DNA of 64,000 nucleotides from Rhytidiadelphus loreus (lineage: Eukaryota > Streptophyta > Bryopsida > Hypnales > Hylocomiaceae), in assembly GCA_947034895.1 (NCBI GenBank), contig OX344765.1:49915001-49979000 (forward strand). Direction: 5' to 3'. Below the pieces are notes generated by a model. It had not been told where the DNA came from, ran no database searches, and was given only the letters and a program-made list of their open reading frames with translations. Position numbers and translations under genes: made by a program. This document shows, piece after piece, positions 11,288 through 23,837 of the stretch. Each line of letters begins with the position of its first letter. Position 1 is the first letter of the stretch.

Positions 11288-13838
11288 ATGAGGATGGAGC
11301 GGATGTTGGCTGGGGATGTGGCCGTGGCCTCGGGGGAGGTGGCGGCGAACTTGGTGAATGCTCAGTACGACGGCATCACCAACTTCCCCATCGTGGCCGC
11401 GTTTCTCTCGTTTTTTGTGGCGCAGTCACTCAAAGTGTTGACCACCTGGTATTTTCGCTTGCGCCACTTTCTCGCACCTCCACCCGACCTGTCGTCCCTG
11501 TCTCGTGTCGCTTGCTCTACATCCGAGCCCCCTGCAACGCTGCAGTTGTATGCGTCTCTCTTTTTCCTTCCAGTATGGCCTTCCTCCACGCATTCGCTAA
11601 TTGGGGTTCAAATTCTCAGTTCTAAATAGATAGATGGGCAGGCCACGACGATTCGTATGTGTACTTGGCTGATTTCTCCATCGGCATATATTTTCCTAGC
11701 TGCTGTCGGTGTCTCTTGTCTCTTATCTCTTTGACCTATTGAACTAGGGTTTACTTGCTATTCTGTAACCTTCGTTTAAAATCAGGTTCTTTTAGCTCAG
11801 AAGATGCTTGCCGCATCTATTCCTCCACTTCCTTCCACTTCAACTCAAATCCAGGGTTAATTTCTCGTTCTCGGTATCCTGTTCGACTGAATGCATTCAA
11901 TGAATTTCCGCTCATATGAGCATGAGCTGACCCTATTAGAATCGCAACCCGTAGCGTTCCTTACACTTGTGCATGGCGGCATTGTTCTTTTAGGTCACAA
12001 TGGAGTTAATGCGTTTTAGATCTGGATCTGGTGTTTGAAATCAGTATGCACATACATGAATGTAGATAGGCTATTCATTTGTAGGACTAGCTTCATTCGT
12101 AAATCTAATCAGTTGTCAGCAGACTGGGTTTTCCTTTTAGCACGTGGACCTTACAGCGTGGTATATAATCAAAGTGTGCTTGCAATGTCCCTAGTCGGTT
12201 CTTCATTGTTCCTAGAATCTTGTGAACGTCTGCTCTGAATGTGAAGTATTTCCTTGGAGTGATGACCATGCCCGTAATATTGTTGAGAGAATCACTGGGA
12301 TGTGGTGTTTTGAAAGATGTGTAAGCTCTATTTTGTCTGTTTTTTCACGTTTTTTCGACTAAGGTGTTCTATCAAAACGTTTTTGGAATTTGTAAAAAGT
12401 AGTCTTCTCACAACCTGTTCAATATATATAATTGAACGGGTGTGTTGCATCTCATACAAGGAGTTTCTTTTTACTTACAAATCTACCTTAGGGGTAGTTG
12501 AGCAGGTATAAGGAGAACAGATGGGATGTGAAGCGCTTGTATGGATCAGGCGGCATGCCTTCTTCTCATTCTGCCACAGTGACGGGACTCGCATGCGCTA
12601 TTGGCCTTCGTGAGGGCCTTGGTGGACCTCTTTTTGCTATTGCCTTTGTGCTGGCTTGCATTGTACGTATTTCTATCTTTGAATTTGCACTCTGTCACTG
12701 AATATCTGAGCTGAATAGTACCCTTGAAGAGAGAGTGCATGGATCTGAAAAACTTTAATCAGTCTATTTGATGCTCTACATGTTCTTTTGTAGTACTCTA
12801 CAAATTCGCTCCATTTATTTGATGGCAAATGAGTAAACAATATGGAGTGAATTATGCTTCATATGGCAAATTATGCTTACATGGAGCAAATAGCAGAGTT
12901 TATTATGCATGAGCAACGAGTTGATCATAGGGTTGTGGTATGCGTTTCTTAACTACTTTTCTCTCTGTGTTTCAGGTTATGTATGATGCATCAGGTGTTA
13001 GATTGCAAGCTGGTCGACAGGCTGAAGTGGGTTCTTGTCTTTTTTCCTTATGATTTTACTGCAATTAAAATAGTTGTATAGAATTAAACAACCGAGCTGT
13101 CTCAATTCCTAGCCATTGTTCTCAGTTTCAGATTGTTTGATCATCAGAATTTTTGGATCAACATATTGAAATTAACAGACTAAGTGAAGTTGCTCGACAT
13201 TTAGAAAGCATTTTGGGTGCACTGCTTGTTTCTCTTTTAGGCAATCTTGTGACTTTGAATGCTCGTGTGCTCAGATGGAGCTTAGGTTTGTCTAGCATAG
13301 AATTGCATCCCAAGTGGAAATGAATGCTTTTATAAATTGATTGTCCTCAACCTTATTGGGACTCATGATTGACTACTCCATAAATTTGGCCATCTTGCAG
13401 GTGCTGAATCAAATTGTTTTTGAGCTCCCTCCTGAGCACCCTCTCTCTGACTCAAGACCTCTTAAAGAGTTTCTTGGGCATACCCCTCCACAGGTATGGC
13501 GTGTTTGGATTTAAATAAATAAAACTTGTCCTCATAATTTGAATTTCTGTTTACCTCAGATCTTGTTGTTGATTGATGTCGAGAAGTACAATATAGGTAC
13601 TGTTCGAAATCAATGTTGTTTATGTTACAGTTGCTGAATCTTGAGTTGCAGTAATTTGTTGAAACCCTTGGCCTTAATGTTTGTTTGAATCTGGAGCATG
13701 CAAGCTTGCACCCTTTGCTCTGTTTGCTTGTTACATGTGTAATACTTTGTTGGTTCTCAGGTTGCTGCGGGGGCCATGCTTGGATGCTTGATTGCTTACA
13801 CGCTACACCTACTTTCACTAGTAGGACCCTCAACCTAG
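11288..13838 (+). CDS. DUF212 / acid phosphatase-VCPO-related membrane protein
   Basis: Five exons with GT-AG introns: 11288-11448, 12506-12662, 12976-13026, 13401-13493 and 13761-13838. They give 540 bases, 179 residues, with all junctions in phase. The protein has an N-terminal hydrophobic segment (FPIVAAFLSFFVAQSLKVLTTW), then WYKENRWDVKRLYGSGGMPSSHSATVTG, a second hydrophobic segment, VMYDASGVRLQAGRQAE, PPEHPLSDSRPLKEFLGHTPPQ and a final membrane span. GMPSSHSA resembles a PAP2 phosphatase active-site motif. Family members (bacterial YuiD, plant DUF212) are small membrane proteins whose activity is not well established. The length equals that of plant homologues. The ATG at 11288 was chosen because upstream in-frame codons lack ATG. 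Intron 1 is long (1057 bases). Nothing suggests decay. Confidence in the family is high; function is inferred only. Confidence 0.9.
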
Positions 13839-15090
13839 CTCCCTTTGTAGATAGTCATAGGATTGTTGGAGTATTCTTTGTGTTGATGTGAGTAAGCTCT
13901 AGTATATATGTTGCATTAATAATTTACCTAGTTTGCAGTCAATGCAGTAGAAAACGCCAGTCAAGTGTCACCGTATAGTTGCAAGTAACCCAGGCTATTT
14001 CTAATTTGTGAATAGCGTGCGTGGATTCTGTACATTCTGGTCAAGAATCGAGAATATTTTAATGGGTTTGTTGCTTGCTTTTTTTCTTCTGTCCGTGACC
14101 GGGCATTGTGAAGTATAAATGTGTCTATTCTGTGAATGGTTGTGAGCCTGTTCCCTTCATTGAGTATCGGAGATCGGATTAAATTTTTATCGTACTGCTA
14201 TATTGTGAACGAGTGACTTATCTGAAAAGGTGGACTGTGTTTTCAAGACCAGTCTTTCATCAAATAATCACGCGTTCTTTAGATACCGTAAATGGTCAGA
14301 TTGAAGCACGTGAACATGTCGTTTGTGGTTCTTCGCGAAGCCTAGTGCCTGGATGATCGTCACGATCTTTGGAAATCCTGCGCAATGTACTGTATATGCA
14401 AGAATCGGACCTATCCCAGACAATGTTGAATTTCCATGTATTGGGTGTCGTCGAGGGATTTTAGAGTTTGTCCTGCTTTGCCAACAAGTTTACTTCTGAC
14501 AAAGTTATCTGGTACTGACAGATTCTAGCTGGTGGCGGTAAATGAAGAGCTACATTCCAAGCGCACTCTAATCTAGAATAAGATTACCTAGATAGGTAAC
14601 ACATTTATGTCGAATTTAGTAACTAGGTATGACAAGCTACCTGTACTTTCTGAGATCTCCAATTTGAAGAGCGCAGTGTGTCGTGATAAAGTTTGATGTA
14701 AGCTTATATCAAGCATGTCTCTGAATGATCAGTGGTACCAAACCTATTGCGTTGGAATCAAATCTATCGTAATAGTATCCCTTTATCGACATGAGCTCTT
14801 TTGTCAGTGCTCTGCTCAAGTCATAAGACTTGTGTTTGGTTCGTGGAAATAGATTTGAAAGCCTGGTGTCATATTTTATGAACCTTACATGGACAGAAGT
14901 AGACATACTTACTATGACAAGATTTTGGACGTGGATCTTGGATATGGCAGTTGATTTTAAAGTTATGTTGAAAAACCCATTCAACATTTTTTCTTGAAAG
15001 CAATGTGGAGCCTCTTTCAATACTCATTATAGAGAGTATATGAATACTATTTTGATTTGAATTTCATTGGAACAACAACAAGGCATGGCT
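13839..15090. other. 3' flank and spacer, no gene seen
   Basis: This covers the 3' untranslated region of the DUF212 gene and intergenic sequence. The short open frames (for example 14709-15020 minus) have no recognisable motif or splice context. Confidence 0.5.
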
Positions 15091-15094
15091 TACT

Positions 15095-15335
15095 CTGTTT
15101 GATTTTTTTTTGGAATGACAACTAAAGCATGTTGTATGCAATCTAATCACATGGAATTGGCCTTTCTTCTAAATGGAGGTTTAGGTCTTACCTTTGTAAA
15201 AAGAAGGGATCAAGTACAAATGAAAACCTCAAGTGGTGCAAATATTATGTTAGATGCCTTCTTTTGCAAACATGGAACCAAAACCTCCATGTGATTAGAT
15301 TGCATGCACCGTGCTTTGTTGCCAAAAGAAATTAA
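15095..15335. mobile_element. Palindromic MITE-like element
   Basis: Inverted arms: aaagcatgttgtatgcaatc near 15124 through cacatgga, and tccatgtgattagattgcat near 15288-15308 followed by gcaccgtgcttt. Over about 32 bases there are four mismatches, and the arms probably continue outward with gaps. The interior has no coding potential. Target duplication is unclear. Confidence 0.55.
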
Positions 15336-15486
15336 AGTAGAAACATTCTAAAAACATTCAAGTAGTGTAAGAATTCAAATGTATTTTAGAATATGTATTG
15401 AAAGAGGCATTGCATTTAATCCTTAAAAGACACAATCCCCCATGACTAAGATATTTACAAAAATGTTCCAATTGTTGGATATGCAT

Positions 15487-15691
15487 TCTTTGATTCTATT
15501 GGGAGCAATGAAGTCATCTGTCAGACACTTTTGGTCCCTCGACATCCTTCAAAGGCTTACATGGTTTTTGCATGACTTTGCAATTAATTCTATTATTGAA
15601 TGAAAATGATTAGGTGAAGTTCAACCCTTGAAGGATGTCGAGACAAAAAGTGTTTGATGAATGACTTCATTGTTCACTATAGAAACAAAGA
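15487..15691. mobile_element. Palindromic MITE-like element, about 205 bp
   Basis: Left arm from 15487 (tctttgattctattggg, aatgaagtcatctg, gacacttttggtccctcgac, atccttcaa) is matched in reverse by ttgaaggatgtcgag, aaaagtgtttgatgaatgac and ttcattgttcactatagaaa, ending near 15691. The arms are about 70 bases with roughly 80 percent identity; the loop is about 60 bases. Confidence 0.6.
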
Positions 15692-17413
15692 TTGCACCTA
15701 TTGATCCAATAATGGGAGCAATTTTGGTAATTACCTTGATCGTGGGGTGCATCCTTTGAGGATTAAAATGAGAAATCAGAACATAATTCAGAATGATGAT
15801 TGAGATCTTGTATCCAGACAGAGGACAATACCTGACCCAGATTAATTTTGTTAACCCTGGAAGGATGGTCCATGGCCATGGTCAGAAACGGGTGTGCAGA
15901 CCCCTGGCTGTGGGAGCTGAATTGAGGAGTTCCCTGAGGCACAAATGATCTCAGATTGGAATGGAGATTGGTGGGAATGGTTGGTGAGGTAGTTAGCTTG
16001 AGATGATGTGGGTCTCCTGGGAACTATGCTCTTAGCTTCCCTGGGTGAGATGATTGAGTAAAGAACATCTTCTATTTTCATGTGAGGGCAGAGGGTAACT
16101 AAAGTTATAAATTGCAAGTTCTGAGTATCATCAGCATGACACGGAACTCTGAGATTAGTAAAAAGCAAGAAATGAGATCTATTAACACCCATGACAACTT
16201 GGAATTTTGAAAAAACTCAGGAATGAAGAGATTTTGGCCTTGCAATGAGTCAATCTTGTCAATGAGGATACCTGGGCAGAATTGTTAGTGTAGAGAATGT
16301 GAACAGTGAATATGAACTACATATTACAGTTAATAAAAAAGTGTGTGTTATGCAAGACCAGGAGCCGGAGTTTAAGAAAAATACAGGACAACACTCGGAG
16401 CACCAAAACTGGGGTCTGATGGAGTTTGGGTGCTGTGTTTTTTTTACTATTCTTAGTTAAACCCTCCTCCTCGGACACCACTGTTACAACTGGGGACGAT
16501 CTTCACGATTAACTCTTTTGAACTGCCCACTTCCAATTTTTTTGATGTGGATCCCCCAACCACAGTCCGCTTCTTTCACCGTGAGTACTGTTTCTGTGCT
16601 TGTTTCCATATTTAGAGAAGCTGGATGCAACCTATAGCGACTTTATCGAGCCCAAAGCGTGCTCAAAAGCTTGATGAAATCCAATTTGGGTGAAAAACGG
16701 TCGTTTCCAACCTTGGATAGCAGTTCCCACTCGACAAAGGACGATTATTGTCCCTGCCGGGCTTGCAGTTAAATGAGATTGCACCAACTTGTAGCCAGGG
16801 GTGTTTCAAATGACGATATAGAGCAGAAAGAGCAATTCGAAGAGTATTGCTTGAGTGGAGTAAACGAGCTTTGACTTCTGTTCCAGTGACTGTGTGCACT
16901 GCACATACATGGGATGCAACAGCTGATTAAAATCGCTATTTCATTTTATCTGAAGCTGAACATCCCAGACAGCTGAATACGCGAAATAAGCTGGCTACTC
17001 AAAATTACGAAGGACCATGGATCGGAGCACGGGATCGGAGCCCAAGAATATTAAGAGATTGACAACTATGACACATTCTCGGACAGATTGCCATTTATAA
17101 AGCTGCACAAGTAACAATGCCTGTTAAGGGCCGCATTGCCTTGTAGCAGCACAATCACCTGTAGTCTTCAAAAGCGACAGGGTTTGGGTCAGAATCTAAT
17201 AGTTCTACAGATACAGCCTAGCTTGCTCTCCAACTGAAGTCAAAATTTTCCTAGTCCTCTTAAGATTTTGGTCCATCCACTATTTATGCGACACATCGGT
17301 TGCTACTGTCTAAGGCTGAAAAAATAAAAGTTGGAGGACTCTCTCAATATAGATGTGAAATTGTGGCGTGTCAAATTTAAATTGGGTGGTTCGAAGCCTA
17401 AGCGCACTTCTGA

Positions 17414-17540
17414 AATGCGTTTTGAACAGAGATGATTATGGGTGCACATCCCTTAGCGGAATTGTAGTGACGATTATAATGCGTTTTGGAGAGATGATTA
17501 TGGGTGCACATCTCGTAGCGGAATTTTATTGACGATTATG
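17414..17540. repeat. Two-copy tandem duplication, about 63 bp each
   Basis: aatgcgttttgaacagagat...gtgacgattat is followed directly by aatgcgttttggagagatga...ttgacgattat. Both share gatgattatgggtgcacatc and tagcggaatt. The copies differ at several positions, so the duplication is not recent. Confidence 0.75.
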
Positions 17541-18289
17541 TTGCTCTTCTTATTACCGAAAGACAGAGACATGACTTGATTTAGAAGTACGTCCTTGGTA
17601 GGCTTCTACGCGTTGGCCCAGTGTGGTATATTTCAGTGTTTGTACCTGAACTGACTGGTGGGGGATGGGGCCTAGGAAGTCGTAAGTTAGTCTGTGTAAG
17701 TTAGGGAGCCAGCGAGGGCGAATGACAACGCGGGAATGGGCGGAGAGATGGCTGCAGAGCAATTCAGGGCCCTGCACTGCTACGGTCTGCACAACATAAG
17801 TTATATCTATCTCTACATCAAGCACACACATGAATCGTTTGCCCACCTCAATATTTTTTCAACTGCTTAAACTCAACAATTGTACTGTACAGTCTGGCAG
17901 TCCATGCACAGATTATAAGTCTGGCATTGGAGAAATCACCTTATACCATATTGCTTATGGTCACAAATTACCTTCTGCGTGAAGGGACAGGGCATGTAAG
18001 GGGAAAGGGTAGAGCAGACATCTCAATCTTGCAACAAAGTGTCTTAAATTTAACTGTAGGCATCTTTGATGTCTTCTTCCAGGTCTGGAAAGCAGACCTC
18101 CCAAAGTTAAATGTACTTGAGTTTACTTAAGTTTTGAATGTTGTCGTCCAATTCTTCTATTCCATGTGGGTAAGTGTTCATAACATTCTTTACCATGTAC
18201 ACTTTGCGCTCTCATCACTGTTGATGGAAAATTGCGTTAAAATACCAACATCGTAACATGAAGAGATCCTTAGAATATACGTGAGTATC

Positions 18290-18347
18290 AATACGTGGCA
18301 TTGATAAGTGATGCCCACAATAATGCCACTTATCAATGCCACGTATT
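18290..18347. repeat. Perfect 21-bp inverted repeat (hairpin)
   Basis: A 21-base arm starting aatacgtggcattgataag at 18290 is perfectly complemented at 18327-18347 (cttatcaatgccacgtatt). A second overlapping palindrome uses gataagtgatgccca and tgggcatcacttatc, ending near 18363. Probably a short foldback element downstream of the amidohydrolase stop. Confidence 0.7.
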
Positions 18348-18585
18348 ATTGGGCATCACTTATCTCTTGAAAATTGATACCCGTTTTCAATACTCGCAGC
18401 AAATTAAACAACCAAAATGTGTGACCATAATAAGTACCGGTATACACTGAGGAAATTTCTAAAAGATCAATTACTTTGAATTTCACGAGCCCGAAAAGGA
18501 CTGTTTCTACCCTCCACACACCGACTCAGACAAAACGAACTAATGCTATACACGTAAGCAGCAACGGCAACCGTCTCCTGCTAAC

Positions 18586-21500
18586 TCAGCTAACGGGATA
18601 CGCACGCTCTCCGGCAACATAAGTAGCCAACACCGCTGGGTTCGTGGAAGCAGGGTGTGTTAAAAGATTGTCTGAGAAAACTACGAAGTCTGCAAATTTG
18701 GAGGGCCACAAGGTCCCCAATTGCGCATCACGAAAACATGCATGCGCACCGCCCCATGTGTACCTGAGCCATTCAAGTTACAATAAGAAAAAATAATTGT
18801 GTTTGGTACTACCAAATTGTTTTTGGTGCTACAATAAGAAAAAATAATATGAACACGCTATCAATAAGTAGCGCAGTGTTTAACAATAAGAAGCCTGAAA
18901 CTTACCCTATGAGTGCAGCCTCCCTAGATATTGATTCCTCTGCATTCCAGGATTCAGTTTGACCATGTGGAATTCGTGTGGTCGCTGCATGAACTCCTAA
19001 CAATGGTTCAAGCGGGGCTACCTGTCATCAGATTAACAAGCAGACTGTGAATGAGAGATTTGAGTTAAGTTACATTTGTAATTATGGCAATTAAAACAGT
19101 GAAGACCCCAGCAACAGAACTCAGGTTGCAGCTAGTGCATATTCCGAACAGTAACTTTCGCAAACACACAATTACAATCATGAATACTGACAATTGTTCA
19201 AATGTTCCGACAATTGACTTCCTGCATGCTTGTCCTTTTCACAGCAATAGCAACATCAACAGAGGCATGTTGAACTTACTATCCAGTCTGAACCAAGCGC
19301 AAGCACTGTTCCGTTGTTCAAGAGGGATTTCATGAGGAAGGAACCCTGTGCTGCTCTTTCCTCTCCCAACTTTCTCGCAACATACAGTGCGTCATCCCGC
19401 AGGTGATCAGGCTTCATAAACAGTGTGTATACAGTGTCATAAATTGCGATGTTGCCTCAAGAGATATGAGCAGAATTTAGTATGAGTCAACTCAGAAAAA
19501 AGCTACTGCAGACTGCCAAATGCAAACCCAATGGCATGAACTCTTCTTAAAGAAGTCCGAGCAGGTTCACACAGTAACTCGACTACTCTGTGTTATGCTC
19601 TTGCAATATAAGTAAGAAAAATAAAAATGAACGCATAGGTTGAGGGCATCGAAAGTGAGTAGAAACGCTCAGAAGTACCTGCATCGATGCAAGTATGTTC
19701 CCTCTTCCGAAGCGTTCTGGAGCATTGGGTGACAAATGTTGAGCGTGTTCCACCTTCATCCAGCCAACATACAACAACCCAGATTCACAGAGTCACCTTT
19801 TCAAACAAGATCCGACCTGCACAAGTGCCTTAAATACTCGTAGACAGTCCAAATCATCAACTGCATAATTTGATTTCTTGTCGGAACACCTTGACTCACA
19901 GGTTTCGGAAAGCTTGTGAAGAATATGCGAGATGTCAAAAGTGACAGGAGGTACAAGGACTCTATCACAAGCTGTGGTCTCAAAATCTAGCAGTCAAAAG
20001 GACTTTGCATAAATCAAGAGTTACCCTAAGTCTTCGATCACGGGGCCCATTTTTGGATTTCACTGTCTCAAAAACGGAAAGAATTTGGTCGTTTGCAGCG
20101 TCTCCGATGGCATGCACTGCAATCTACACTCAAAAACTTATTGCTGTCATGTCACCAGTATTGCAATCTAATGATTTTGCATAATCAATTGAACAAAGCA
20201 TACAGGGTAGAAGCTATAATATTTTCTTGCAAAAGGTTTAATGCATTTGAACCTGAAGATTAGCCTTATCAGCGCTTAAGGCAGCCTCAAGTAACCAGTC
20301 GGGATCAGCCACTTTTAAACCAAAGTTGTCCTTGTTATCCGCATAGGCCTACAAGCCCCGAACTCATTAGTCAGATATGCAACCAGGAACACACTAGATC
20401 GTAGGTTATGAGCCTCAAATAAAGAATCCTGATGACGAAAATCTTAGAAGGGTTTTGTCAGACTTATGAAGACATTGAAGGAAGCCGTAAGGTGAGTCTT
20501 ACTCTCGGGGGTGGAGTCCAAACTTAGGGTGCCAATTTTACTTGGCAACTAAAAATTTTAAAAATTTTAAAAATAAAAAAGGTGGTTCAAAAATTACGAG
20601 AGAATATTCTTCAATTTCTAAATCCATTTTGGAATATATCTATGTCAAGCATGTTGCTTATAGCCCCTAAAAGACACCTCTTGGACGCTCCTATTTCCCA
20701 AAGTACACAAAGCGTGACACCCCGAGGTGGTACGTTTATTTACCTGGTGGAAAAGAGCAGTCCCTGAGCCCAAACTACCATCAGCATAGGCTTTCACACC
20801 ACCCACCCGCAACCACTGACTTACATCGTGGCCCCTCTGCTTCACAAAAGCCTGCATATCTAGCCCACAACCACATTGAGTGGCCTCCACATTCCTCTCA
20901 ACAACAAATGTCTCTTCGTAAGCAACTCGTTCAATACCAGGATAACACTTATTCTGCGACCATCACACATTGGCAGGTAAGATTACGTATAGGCACGTGA
21001 AAGAAGCATGCTCCGTTCAGGATACATACCGCAACTGTGGGCCAGATCTCAAGGGGATAGAAGGCAGTCACTCTCACTCTCATAAGCCCAGCCGCATCAG
21101 CCCACAAGTAGACATCTGAGAAAGATAAAAGAGTTTTTAGCTACGAAGTCAACATGAACTAATGGATGATGTCGGTGGAGAAAATATTAACTTCCAATAA
21201 GTCTATCAGGATTGCAGATTTAAAATTGACAGTTCTAACCGCCATTACTCCTCTGGAAGAAGTTAACAACATTCTGAAATGTAAACCTCTTGCTATTAAT
21301 AAGGAATTGCTAGCTGAATCCAAACCTAAACAAGTAGATTAATAACAACCATAGCTCAGGCTTGATCAAATTATACAAAAAAATGATCGGGTAATACAAC
21401 AATAGTAACGATGACAATCAGAGGGGCCTTGGTACCGTTAAGATCGTCCCAAGGTTGCTCAGGTGGTCCCATCGGTGTGATTCTTCCAAAGTCAACTACA

Positions 21501-23837
21501 GAGGTTACCCCATTCTTTAATGCCAGTTCACTCGCCCTCATATATGCAGCCCTCCTCTGTTCTACAGACGGTTGCGGAATACACTTTTGCACGTACGTCA
21601 ATGCCGAATCGACCAACAGACCCGTTGGATCTACAGACGACAAAACATTACTGAGGAGGTGTGTCAAGTCGAACAGAACAGTTGTATGTGAATCCCAAAG
21701 ACTCAGAGAAAAGGTTACAAAATTTGGTGGATTTCCTGTAATCTGGACAACACACGTCTGATTCAATTTGAGACTATACCTCCAGTATGACCCTTCACAA
21801 TGATGCCTCCTGGAGGTTCTGGTGTGTCACGATGAATGCCTGCTAACGCCAACGCAACCAAATTGACAACACACGTATGCCCGTCTAGTCGACATGCAAC
21901 GACCTGCCATACCAGAAGTTCAGTAACTCGAAATTTTGTGGGGTGGGCTGCCCCATGCTCGTCAGTAAGCAATGATTATAACTAGTGACGCCCTGAGCAA
22001 AACTCTGAAACTTAGGTCCGAAGTGACACATCGTTACAATAGTCACGGAGAGTATATGACTTCACAGTAATGTGATTCTGTCCAATTGATATGCATCCAA
22101 ACAGCAGCTGACAGCACGACTTCCATATCCGGCGAGGGATTAGTACAGCCCTAAGTAATGCATTACAGTAGAAAGCACCTCCAGCAGAATGCAGAGTCTA
22201 CCCTAATTCACCCACCCACATCATGGTGAATTGGTTTAAGGCTCACAGGGTGATTAGGAGCATCAATCCAAGCAGCTTCGGGCATCTCACCACCCCAATT
22301 TTCATGATTCCAATTAACTCCGATTATCCATTTTCCCTTCTTCACCCCTGTCAGAAAAATGTAGCGTCAATGCAGTGAGTCCGGATCCGCTAATGTTTGA
22401 TCCAATCCAGTCATTTGGTCAGAGCAATATAAAGAGTATTCTCTACCATTACCAACTTGAAATCTGGTCGATCAATTGGGCTTGCGCTGCTCTGAAGTTG
22501 CCACTACCACCAGATTATATACAAGGTAAACTTATCACTACACACTATCATGTCTACGATTGAGACAAGCCAAATCCACAACGAAGTGATCACCTTGAGC
22601 AGCAAGCTTGAGTCTATTTGTAAATTCAGCACGGCTGTGAGCAGTTCCAAGTTGAACATAAGTCATCTATCCTTTGCAAACCCCCCACAAATTAGGCTCT
22701 ACACTACGTTAGAACTCAACTTCACGTGCCAGAGATTCCAGTGCCTTCTAATAGTTGCAGATATAGTATGTGAACTTCAGAAGGACGAGCTTAAAGTAAA
22801 CTGAATGCGTTTGAGTCCAACATGAATATTGAGATTGCATTGTTTAGTCCAATGAGAGAGACACAACAATTAGCATCTACGAGGAAACTGCGGCCAAGAA
22901 ACAGACCAAAACAGATATCTAGAATGGAATGTGAAGCGTAATCAGACCGAAAAAAGTGAATCATTCCAGTTTGCAATCCTCAACAATCATACCCTTCACA
23001 CCATACCATCATGCGCGTTTACGAAGCTGAAACCAAAAAATCATCAAATTGCACCTCCAGATAGTGTAGGCCGCATGCATACCTGGACGCCTCCACTGAT
23101 GAAGTGGACATGCGAATCAATGAGCCCGGGGGTGACAAACTTGCCCTCCAGGTCCACAACCTTTGTATGAAGACCAATGGCCGCCACCAGTGCTGTCTGG
23201 AAGAAGAACCACTCACAAGTACTTTTCCTGTTATACACTACATAACCAGGTTACAAGACTCTGCGCACGTAACACCACAACATATGCTTACGGAGATGAG
23301 GCCTAATGCCATTACACAATCCATCCCACGGCATGCACCTGCATCTCGGAAGAATTGCCAAGGCTCAAGATTCGGCCCTTGGCAACGGCCATCGACTGCG
23401 CCCACGGCTGCCTCGCATCCCCCGTCCAGATGGTCGCATTCACAAACAGAACATCAGCGGTCTCCACGGCCTCCCCACTCCCCAGTCTCCGAAAGAATCT
23501 GGCGTACGTCTCTGATCGCAGGCCCGCCATGCACCCATGCCAGTGCAACCCCCACCATCAGAGCCACATCATTCATTCTCAAGCAATGGGTCCACGAGTA
23601 GAGTCATCCATCCAGGTTTGCGATGCACCACTTCTTCGAATCAGTCAAAATCCTTTCCCATTGTTAGCAACTCTAGGCGAAAGCCAGCGAAACTCTACCC
23701 TAGAAAGAAGAACACTGACCGGTGGGAACCCTAATTGGGAAGACGAGGGCAGCCTGGACTCCTCGTCACTAACCTGGAACGAATAAGCACGACGGCAGGA
23801 AAACGATGAGCACGCCTACGGTGACCATGAGCTTCAT
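18586..23837 (-). CDS. LAF3-like: LAF3-like amidohydrolase (amidohydrolase_3 / YtcJ type)
   Basis: Fifteen exons on the minus strand: 23774-23837, 23339-23511, 23083-23196, 22594-22666, 22247-22347, 21780-21903, 21436-21630, 21030-21115, 20744-20851, 20253-20348, 20025-20123, 19679-19753, 19280-19411, 18906-19021 and 18586-18763. They total 1734 bases, 577 residues, in phase throughout. Motifs in order: a hydrophobic signal-like start (MKLMVTVGVLIVFLPSCLFV), ADVLFVNATIWTGD, metal-binding HxH in LIDSHVHFISGG, RLDGHT, GGVKAYADGSLGSGTALF, AVHAIGDAAND, VEHAQHLSP, LALGSDW and a C-terminal ATYVAGERAYPVS. This matches the order and length of Arabidopsis LAF3 (far-red/phytochrome A signalling) and bacterial YtcJ-type amidohydrolases. 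Substrate is unknown. The N-terminus is the weak point: exon 1 fits phase and supplies a signal peptide, but an in-frame ATG at 23530 could start an alternative protein. No breaks seen. Confidence 0.9.
23727..23734 (-). promoter_or_regulatory. Telo-box (TTAGGGTT) upstream of/within the 5' part of the amidohydrolase gene
   Basis: AACCCTAA on the plus strand, read as TTAGGGTT on the gene strand. Telo-boxes usually sit close to transcription starts, so its position inside the proposed intron 1 hints at a second start downstream of exon 1. Confidence 0.35.

Larger units (their letters stand above)
15692..18585. other. Spacer between two genes; small duplications and a hairpin
   Basis: No gene can be supported. 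Two structures stand out and are listed separately (17414-17540 tandem duplication, 18290-18347 hairpin). The region is less AT-rich than the outer spacers, as expected close to the 3' end of the amidohydrolase gene. Confidence 0.5.

Noticed and set aside
23500..23570. Alternative start MNDVALMVGVALAW for the amidohydrolase
   Set aside because: It looks like a signal peptide but is in a different frame from exon 2 and has no donor/acceptor pair to correct it.
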